Shown: one piece after another, positions 51,490 through 56,356 of the stretch
How the letters are laid out: each line of letters starts with the position of its first letter
How positions within the stretch are numbered: position 1 is the stretch's first letter
Assembly: GCA_947165295.1 (NCBI GenBank)
Contig: CAMUZU010000014.1
Span: 1-56,356, forward strand
Reading direction: 5' to 3'
Length of the DNA stretch: 56,356 nt
Source: an uncultured Selenomonadales bacterium
Lineage (GTDB): Bacteria > Bacillota > Negativicutes > Selenomonadales > Selenomonadaceae
Made by a program: the position numbers and the translations under genes
Notes under the pieces: generated by a model
Databases searched by the model: none
Told to the model about the DNA's origin: nothing
Seen by the model: the letters and a program-made list of their open reading frames with translations, nothing else

Positions 51490-53190
51490 GTGGAAAACAG
51501 AAATTTATTTCGCGGCTTCTGGTCACTGTTCAAAGGTTACTGGTCAAGCGAAGAAAAGTGGAAAGCACGCGGGCTTTTGGCTGTCGTCATTGCAATGAAT
51601 TTCGCGATGGTTTATCTGCTCGTGCAACTCAACGAATGGTACCAAATTTTTTGGGACGCGTTGCAAAATTACGAGGAAGAAAGTTTTTGGCCGCTGATCG
51701 GGCGATTCAGCGCGATTGCCTTCATTTACATAATCATTGCGGTTTACGCGGTTTATCTGCGGCAAATGTTGCAAATCAAATGGCGCACATGGATGACGAA
51801 AAATTATCTCGACGCGTGGATGGGCGGGCAAACTTATTATCGGTTGCAGGACGCGACGGACAACCCCGACCAGCGTATTTCCGAAGACATCGGGCAATTT
51901 GTCAACTTGTCGCTCGCGCTGTTAATCGGCTTCCTCAAGCAGCTGACGACTCTGGCGGCGTTCGGCGTGGTGCTGTGGAATTTGAGCGGTTCATTCTCGT
52001 TCACGGTCGGCGGCGTCGAAATCGTCATTGCGGGTTACATGTTCTGGTTTTCGTTGATTTACTCCGGAATCGGAACGGTTATCGCGCACAAAGTCGGACG
52101 CAAGTTAATCGGGCTGAACTTCGATCAACAAAAGTTCGAGGCGGATTTCCGTTTCAGCATGATGCGCGTTCGCGAAAATTCGGAGAGCATTGCTTTTTAT
52201 CGCGGGGAACCGGCCGAACGCGAAGTCTTCGACATGAAGTTCAGCAACGTCATCAAAAATTATTGGCAACTCATGCGCAAGACCAAGCACTTGAATTTTT
52301 ACGTCAACGGCTACGCACAACTGGCGGTACTCGTGCCATATATCATGGCGTATCCAAGGTATTTCGCCAAAGAAATTCAGCTCGGCGGACTCATGCAAAT
52401 TTCGTCGGCATTCGGGCGCGTGCAGGACGCGTTGAGTTTCTTCGTCGATTCTTACGACACGTTGGCGAATTTGGCGGCGGTTGTCAATCGTCTTTACGGC
52501 TTCACCGAACACATGGACGAGGCGCGAAAAGTTCAAAGTTCCGTCACGCGGGCAACGGCTCCCGAATTGAAAATTTCCGCGCTCAACGTCAACTTGCCGA
52601 CGGGTCGCGAATTGCTCAAGAAACTTTCACTCGAATTGCAAAACGCAAAGTCGCTTTTGGTGACGGGCGCGTCGGGTTGCGGCAAGTCGACACTGCTTCG
52701 GACTTTGGCGGGACTGTGGCGATACGCGTCGGGCGAAATTTCCCTGCCGCCGAATGCCCGCGTGATGTTCCTGCCGCAAAAGCCGTACCTGCCGCTGGGA
52801 ACTTTGCGACGTGCGCTGATTTACCCGTTCGCCGAAAAAGATTCGCCGCCCGACGACAGGTTAAAAGAAATTCTTCGACGGGTGGACTTGCCCGCCTTGG
52901 TCGACAAACTCGACATTACCGACGATTGGAGCAGAATTCTTTCGTTGGGCGAACAACAGCGGCTTGCCTTCGCACGAGTGTTGTTGAGTGCGCCCGATTA
53001 CATTTTCCTTGACGAGGCGACTTCTGCGCTTGACGAGCCGCGTGAAGTCGAAATGTACAAAATTCTGCGCGAAGACTTGCCGAAGTTGACGGTCGTAAGC
53101 GTGGGGCACAGGTCGACGCTGTTTGACTTGCACGACACGGAATTAAATCTTGACGGCGCGGGCGGTTACAAATTGCGGTCACTGACTTGA
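51490..53190 (+). CDS. SbmA/BacA-like ABC transporter, fused permease-ATPase
   Basis: 566 residues. About six membrane segments (residues about 30-310) belong to the SbmA/BacA-like permease family, with FWDALQNYEEESFWPLIGRF, WRTWMTKNYLDAWM, NPDQRISEDIGQF and ENSESIAFYRGE. The C-terminal ATPase (about 360-566) has Walker A VTGASGCGKSTLLRTL, signature LSLGEQQRLAFAR, Walker B YIFLDEATSALDE and a switch His in VSVGHRS. Relatives (YddA, BacA-like, peroxisomal ABCD) move peptides, vitamin B12 or acyl-CoA; the substrate here is unknown. The GTG at 51490 is chosen for its SD (GGGAGG, 7 nt). Confidence 0.92.
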   Translation: MENRNLFRGFWSLFKGYWSSEEKWKARGLLAVVIAMNFAMVYLLVQLNEWYQIFWDALQNYEEESFWPLIGRFSAIAFIYIIIAVYAVYLRQMLQIKWRTWMTKNYLDAWMGGQTYYRLQDATDNPDQRISEDIGQFVNLSLALLIGFLKQLTTLAAFGVVLWNLSGSFSFTVGGVEIVIAGYMFWFSLIYSGIGTVIAHKVGRKLIGLNFDQQKFEADFRFSMMRVRENSESIAFYRGEPAEREVFDMKFSNVIKNYWQLMRKTKHLNFYVNGYAQLAVLVPYIMAYPRYFAKEIQLGGLMQISSAFGRVQDALSFFVDSYDTLANLAAVVNRLYGFTEHMDEARKVQSSVTRATAPELKISALNVNLPTGRELLKKLSLELQNAKSLLVTGASGCGKSTLLRTLAGLWRYASGEISLPPNARVMFLPQKPYLPLGTLRRALIYPFAEKDSPPDDRLKEILRRVDLPALVDKLDITDDWSRILSLGEQQRLAFARVLLSAPDYIFLDEATSALDEPREVEMYKILREDLPKLTVVSVGHRSTLFDLHDTELNLDGAGGYKLRSLT

Positions 53191-53232
53191 CGAGGTTGCG
53201 GTCGTCGCTTCGATTGAATTCGTTGTTTTTGT

Positions 53233-53334
53233 GTTACTTTCTTTGGCAGCAAAGAAAGTAACCAAAGAAACTGCGCTTGCTGTGATACATCGTGTATCAC
53301 GCGCAAGCGTTGCGGCCGTCATCCATGACGGCCG
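53233..53334 (-). repeat. Composite three-hairpin element, copy C (inverted)
   Basis: Read on the minus strand: hairpin 1 CGGCCGTCA/TGACGGCCG (53334-53313); hairpin 2 with outer CGCTTGC/GCAAGCG and inner TGATACA/TGTATCA around CGA (53309-53274); hairpin 3, a 13-bp GTTACTTTCTTTG/CAAAGAAAGTAAC stem (53262-53233). It occupies the gap after the ABC transporter. The flanks, 53191-53232 and 53335-53400, show no gene. Confidence 0.85.
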
Positions 53335-53416
53335 GAACTTCCGACGCGTTGTCGGTCTTTGTAACGAAACCGATTCACCGAACGTATAACGTTCAAAAAG
53401 TTTGGAGGTCGTCAAC

Positions 53417-53881
53417 ATGATCAAGAACATTCTTATCGGCGTCGTCGTCCTGTTCGTCGCGTACATGGTTTACGCCACATACACGGTCGCCAACGAAGTT
53501 ATAGACGAAACGCTCAAGGCCAAAGAACCGCAACTTCGCCAATACATTCAACTTGACGAGGCGGCGCAGAATCAATACGTCATGGAGCACGCGAACGAAG
53601 TCTTCGGCGAAATGATGAAGCAGGACATCAAGCCCGAAGACAAAGACGCGTTTGAACGTTTCGAGGCAGCGCAGAAGTATCCCGAAGTTCAGCAGGCGTT
53701 GATTAAGTTCGGGCGTTCGTTCTTCGCGGAAGCGATTGTTCATTCCGACGCGATTGTCAAAGACTTGTCCGCCGACGCAAAGGCGAAGTATCAGAGCGAA
53801 GCCGACATGTTCAAGCAGAATTTCGAGGCTTATGCCGACGTCCTCAACGCCATTACCGAAAAACTCAAAGCCGCGAAGTAA
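53417..53881 (+). CDS. Small membrane-anchored helical protein of unknown function
   Basis: 154 residues. One N-terminal membrane segment (NILIGVVVLFVAYMVYATY) is followed by an all-helical, highly charged domain with several Lys/Glu-rich heptad stretches (QNQYVMEHANEVFGEMMKQD, YQSEADMFKQNFEAYADVL). I do not recognise a family. The likely topology is a single anchor with the domain outside the cytoplasm. The ATG at 53417 has TTTGGAGG 8 nt upstream. It is a single-gene unit ending in a hairpin shared with lysR. Confidence 0.75.
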   Translation: MIKNILIGVVVLFVAYMVYATYTVANEVIDETLKAKEPQLRQYIQLDEAAQNQYVMEHANEVFGEMMKQDIKPEDKDAFERFEAAQKYPEVQQALIKFGRSFFAEAIVHSDAIVKDLSADAKAKYQSEADMFKQNFEAYADVLNAITEKLKAAK

Positions 53882-53901
53882 TTCGCCGACGCAAAAACAA
53901 A

Positions 53902-53933
53902 TGCCCGATTCCACGCGGAGTCGGGCACTTGTT
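53902..53933. terminator. Bidirectional terminator
   Basis: TGCCCGATTCC pairs with GGAGTCGGGCA around ACGC. The T-rich tract is better on the minus side (ATTTGTTTTTG), serving the LysR gene. Confidence 0.75.
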
Positions 53934-53951
53934 TCGGTCAAAAAGTTTTTG

Positions 53952-54821
53952 TCACAGCGGATTCTTGCAAAAATCTATAAACGCCTGCGCCGCCTTCGAG
54001 ACGTAACGATCTTTCTTCCACGCAAGCCCGATGTCGACGAAAATCGGGTCGCAGAACGGTATCGGTTTTATTTCCGCCGAGTCTTTGCAGATAAAGTCAA
54101 GCAGGAACGCAATGCCCACGTCGTGCGCGACGAGGCCTTTAATCGTGACGATTTGGCTTGATTCAAGCACCGTGCGCGGCGAAATTTTCATTGCGACCAA
54201 TTTTTTTTGAACGACTTCGCGCAGGTACGCGCCTTCCTTGAACATGATTAAATCCGACGCGGCAATATCTTTGGCGGCAATTTGTTTCTTCAACGCAAGC
54301 GGACTGGTCTGCGCCACGCAAACCATCAACTGATTGCGGCTCATCTTCAGCACGTTGAGATTGGTCGCATTGTCGGGCACGATTATGATTCCGAAGTCGA
54401 GTTCGTCGCTTTCGAGTTTTTCGCGTATCGAAATTGAACCTTCTTCGTAAAGCAGAACGTCCAAGTGCGGGTGAATGTGTCTGAAGCCGGAAAACACTTT
54501 CGGGAACAGGTACGCGCCCATCATCGGCGGAATTCCGATTTTGATTGTGCCCTTTTGCAACTGCTTGTAGTCGTTGACTTCGAGCACGGCGTCTTCAATG
54601 TTGCGCAGAGCGATTTCGATTCGTTTCAGGAAAACGCGGCCTTCGGGCGTCAAACTCAACTGCTTTTGACTGCGGTCGAAAAGTTGCACGCCGAGTTCGG
54701 CCTCAAGCTTTTTTATCGCGACGGTGATGTTCGGTTGCGAAACTCGAAGTCGTTGCGCGGCGCGGGTGATATTCTTCAGGCGGCTTGCCAGCTGAAAATA
54801 TTCAAGTTGCCTCAGCTCCAA
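53952..54821 (-). CDS. LysR-type transcriptional regulator
   Basis: 289 residues. The N-terminal winged helix-turn-helix has MELRQLEYFQLASRLKNIT, AAQRLRVSQPNITVAIKKLE and LGVQLFDRSQKQLSLTPEG. The effector domain (about 90-289) begins KGTIKIGIPPMMGAYLFPKV. The TTG at 54821 gives the standard MELRQLEYF start and lies 10 nt after AAGGA. The GTG at 54830 is too close to that SD. It is divergent from an ABC ATPase gene, which it may control through the site at 54860. The inducer is unknown. Confidence 0.92.
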   Translation of the reverse strand: MELRQLEYFQLASRLKNITRAAQRLRVSQPNITVAIKKLEAELGVQLFDRSQKQLSLTPEGRVFLKRIEIALRNIEDAVLEVNDYKQLQKGTIKIGIPPMMGAYLFPKVFSGFRHIHPHLDVLLYEEGSISIREKLESDELDFGIIIVPDNATNLNVLKMSRNQLMVCVAQTSPLALKKQIAAKDIAASDLIMFKEGAYLREVVQKKLVAMKISPRTVLESSQIVTIKGLVAHDVGIAFLLDFICKDSAEIKPIPFCDPIFVDIGLAWKKDRYVSKAAQAFIDFCKNPL

Positions 54822-54859
54822 GTGAGTCACTTCCTTTCGTTCAGGATAAAAATTATTCG

Positions 54860-54874
54860 ATAACTGCTGTTTAT
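54860..54874. promoter_or_regulatory. Candidate LysR-type operator
   Basis: ATAA-N7-TTAT (54860-54874) contains the T-N11-A core of LysR-type binding sites. It lies 38 bp from the lysR start and 61 bp from the divergent ATPase start, the usual place for such an operator. Confidence 0.5.
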
Positions 54875-54935
54875 ATTGTACACCGTAAACATTTGCGTTT
54901 CAACGTCACGAAAAAATTTCTTTAGAGGTGCGCAC

Positions 54936-55640
54936 ATGATTGAACTTCGCAACGTCGAAAAAATTTTCGGCACGACGCGGGCGGTCGACAAACTCAGCTT
55001 GAAGATTCGTCGCGGCGAAGTCTTCGGCTTGCTCGGCAAAAACGGCGCGGGCAAAACTACGACGATTAAAATGTTGACGCTTCAACTTAAACCGACGGCG
55101 GGCGAAATTCTTTTCGACGGACAAAGCGTGCGCGGCAATGAAATTTCCGTTAAAAGCGCGTTGGGACTCGTGCCGCAACATTTGAACTTCGATCAGGACT
55201 TGACCGTCGAAGAAAATTTGGAACTGCACGCACGGTTACATCATCTGCCGAAAGCCGAACGTCGCGCACGCATTGACGAATTGCTGAACTTCGTCGAACT
55301 TGCGCATGTCCGAAAATCTTTCGTGCGGGAGCTGTCGGGCGGCATGAAACGTCGCTTGCTGATTGTGCGTGCGCTGATTCACCGGCCGCAGATTTTGTTC
55401 CTGGACGAGCCGACGGTTGCGCTTGACCCGCAAGTTCGCCGCAAAATTTGGCAACTTGTGCAGAGCTTGAAGTCACGCGGAATAACAATCGTGCTGACGA
55501 CGCATTACATCGAGGAGGCGGAATTTCTGTGCGACCGCGTGGCGATACTCAGCTGCGGCAAACTCGTCGCGCTTGACACGGTTGAAAATCTTTGCGCGGG
55601 ACGTTCGCTTGAAGAAACGTTCATTGCGCTCACGAAATAA
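54936..55640 (+). CDS. ABC transporter ATPase, ABC-2 type (orphan)
   Basis: 234 residues. Walker A LLGKNGAGKTTTIKML, signature RELSGGMKRRLLIVRAL, Walker B ILFLDEPTVALDP and switch His in VLTTHYIEEAEFL. The domain order is like that of the daunorubicin/NodI ATPases that pair with ABC-2 permeases. No permease gene follows: a terminator and then pheA on the other strand come next. The ATG at 54936 has AGAGGTG; an upstream in-frame extension has no SD. Probably regulated with, or by, the divergent LysR gene. Confidence 0.9.
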   Translation: MIELRNVEKIFGTTRAVDKLSLKIRRGEVFGLLGKNGAGKTTTIKMLTLQLKPTAGEILFDGQSVRGNEISVKSALGLVPQHLNFDQDLTVEENLELHARLHHLPKAERRARIDELLNFVELAHVRKSFVRELSGGMKRRLLIVRALIHRPQILFLDEPTVALDPQVRRKIWQLVQSLKSRGITIVLTTHYIEEAEFLCDRVAILSCGKLVALDTVENLCAGRSLEETFIALTK

Positions 55641-55644
55641 AAAA

Positions 55645-55676
55645 TCCCCCGCAGTCGTCGGGGGAAATTTTTTTTA
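55645..55676. terminator. Bidirectional terminator, ABC ATPase / pheA
   Basis: TCCCCCG pairs with CGGGGGA around CAGTCGT. It is flanked by an A-run on the left and TTTTTTTT on the right. Confidence 0.85.
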
Positions 55677-56356
55677 CGCATTTATCACGGGGAACGTGCC
55701 CAAGTTCTTCAGCCAGATACTTTTGTCGTACACGGCGCGGATTGCGTCGCGGAGTTTGTCGTCGCCGGCGTCGGTGTCCAACTCGAAAAAGAAAATGTAC
55801 GCGCCCAAAATCGTGCGTGCGGGTCGCGATTCGATTCGCGTCAAGTTCACGTTGCGGCGGGCGAATTCGGTCAACACGTCGCACAAAGAACCTGCGCGGG
55901 AGCCGTCAATTTGGCAGATGAGCAAAACTTTATCGCCGTCGAAAGTTTCAATCGGCGCGGCGTCACGCGGGCGGTGACGAATTTCAAAAAAGCGCGTGAA
56001 GTTGTTCGCGTCGGCGGGAATTTTCGTCGCGGCAAGAGCGTGGAGTTTTGCGGCGCGTTCGGTACCGATTGCGGCGAAATTTTCATTTGCGGCGGTGACA
56101 ATTTCGGCGGCGCGTGCACTTGAGGCGGTCGACACGATTTCGGCTTCGGGAAAGTTTTTGCGCAGGAAGTTTCGGCATTGAGCGAGCGGTTGCGCGTGCG
56201 AAAAAATTTTTGTCACGGCGTGAACGTCGGCGGTCGGCTTGGTCAACAGAAAATTTTTCACCGGCCAAACAAGTTCGCGTGCGACGGTCAACGTGTCCGA
56301 ACGTGCAAGCGTGTCGAGCGTGACGTTGATTGAGCCTTCCAGCGAATTTTCGACGG
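55674..56356 (-). CDS. pheA: Prephenate dehydratase (partial, 5' end outside window)
   Basis: The last 227 residues of a single-function prephenate dehydratase, which converts prephenate to phenylpyruvate in phenylalanine synthesis. The frame is open to the right edge, where VENSLEGSINVTLDTLARSD (from 56354) is the conserved substrate-site region. Further on, ANNFTRFFEI holds the catalytic Thr-Arg-Phe. The C-terminal ACT domain has LICQIDGSRAGSLCDVLTEF and the Phe-binding ESRP in LTRIESRPAR, so feedback inhibition by phenylalanine is expected. About 60-70 residues are missing. Confidence 0.94.
   Translation of the reverse strand, partial: VENSLEGSINVTLDTLARSDTLTVARELVWPVKNFLLTKPTADVHAVTKIFSHAQPLAQCRNFLRKNFPEAEIVSTASSARAAEIVTAANENFAAIGTERAAKLHALAATKIPADANNFTRFFEIRHRPRDAAPIETFDGDKVLLICQIDGSRAGSLCDVLTEFARRNVNLTRIESRPARTILGAYIFFFELDTDAGDDKLRDAIRAVYDKSIWLKNLGTFPVINA

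Noticed and set aside
51372..53012. 546-codon plus-strand frame overlapping the SbmA-like transporter
   Set aside because: It is a shifted frame of the transporter gene; the product is Arg-rich and has no family features.
1..56356. tRNA, rRNA, CRISPR arrays, transposases, prophage genes
   Set aside because: I looked for cloverleaf-like ends, regularly spaced repeats and recombinase motifs and saw none. A tRNA or CRISPR scan would be the decisive check.

Overview
The window looks like chromosomal DNA of an anaerobic diderm Firmicute, most likely a Negativicute (Selenomonas-like). This is an inference. It rests on the neighbouring pair rnmV-rsmA (ksgA), the Clostridium-type long PurL, a DUF5693 protein and a FakA-like DAK2 protein (all Firmicutes traits), found together with ExbB/ExbD and an SbmA/BacA-like transporter (typical of cells with an outer membrane). 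Start codons are often TTG or GTG with strong AGGAGG-type Shine-Dalgarno (SD) sites. The genus cannot be named from sequence alone. No tRNA, rRNA, CRISPR array or transposase was seen.

Layout. 1-3560: 5' part of purL (minus strand), running off the left edge. 3696-6274: a DUF2156 acyltransferase-like gene coupled to a MATE transporter with a C-terminal GHKL-type ATPase domain. 6405-15768: a compact nonribosomal peptide cluster, made of a Sfp-type phosphopantetheinyl transferase on the plus strand and, convergent to it, a 2454-residue synthetase (A-PCP-E-C-A-PCP-C) followed 13 nt later by a second MATE exporter. 15900-24218: SIMPL-domain protein, secreted esterase, alaS, a secreted TPR protein, exbB/exbD and apbE. 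24222-29701 (minus): DUF5693, DUF2993, prfB with its programmed +1 frameshift, and a FakA-like protein that lacks the nucleotide/metal-binding aspartates. 29800-35787: an FtsA-like actin-fold ATPase with a long C-terminal extension, followed by three tandem GT8 glycosyltransferases. 35902-37907: tmk, rnmV, rsmA. 37950-38380 (minus): two coupled small peptides. 38509-42652: EF-G-like GTPase, queH with a small partner gene, and a sulfate-binding lipoprotein. 42657-43017: a previously unannotated candidate type I toxin-antitoxin locus. 43101-56356: rubredoxin, mdh, a small unknown, tadA, a chemoreceptor, a Wzt-like ABC ATPase, a duplicated ribbon-helix-helix gene (one copy broken), a VanW-family protein, mnmA, an SbmA/BacA-like ABC transporter, a small membrane-anchored protein, a LysR regulator divergent from an ABC ATPase, and the 3' part of pheA (cut by the right edge).

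Most notable. (1) A candidate type I toxin-antitoxin locus: a 26-residue hydrophobic peptide gene with its own TTGAAT-N17-TATAAT promoter, a SD held in a CCCCC/GGGGG hairpin, and a convergent antisense RNA with its own TTGCAA-N17-TATAAT promoter and terminator. A deleted relic with the same 19-bp and 17-bp borders lies 8.6 kb away after mnmA. (2) The NRPS cluster, whose two adenylation domains are near-identical over about 1.2 kb and which ends in a condensation domain rather than a thioesterase. (3) A three-hairpin composite element in three copies (28236, 45174, 53233) whose stems differ in sequence but keep pairing. (4) The FakA-like protein without its catalytic aspartates. (5) The small-peptide pair at 37950-38380, which carries leader-like motifs.

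Many genes end in hairpins of the form CCCTCGAC-loop-GTCGAGGG. Many promoters fit TTGnnn-N16/17-TATAAT or TAAAAT, consistent with a housekeeping sigma factor.
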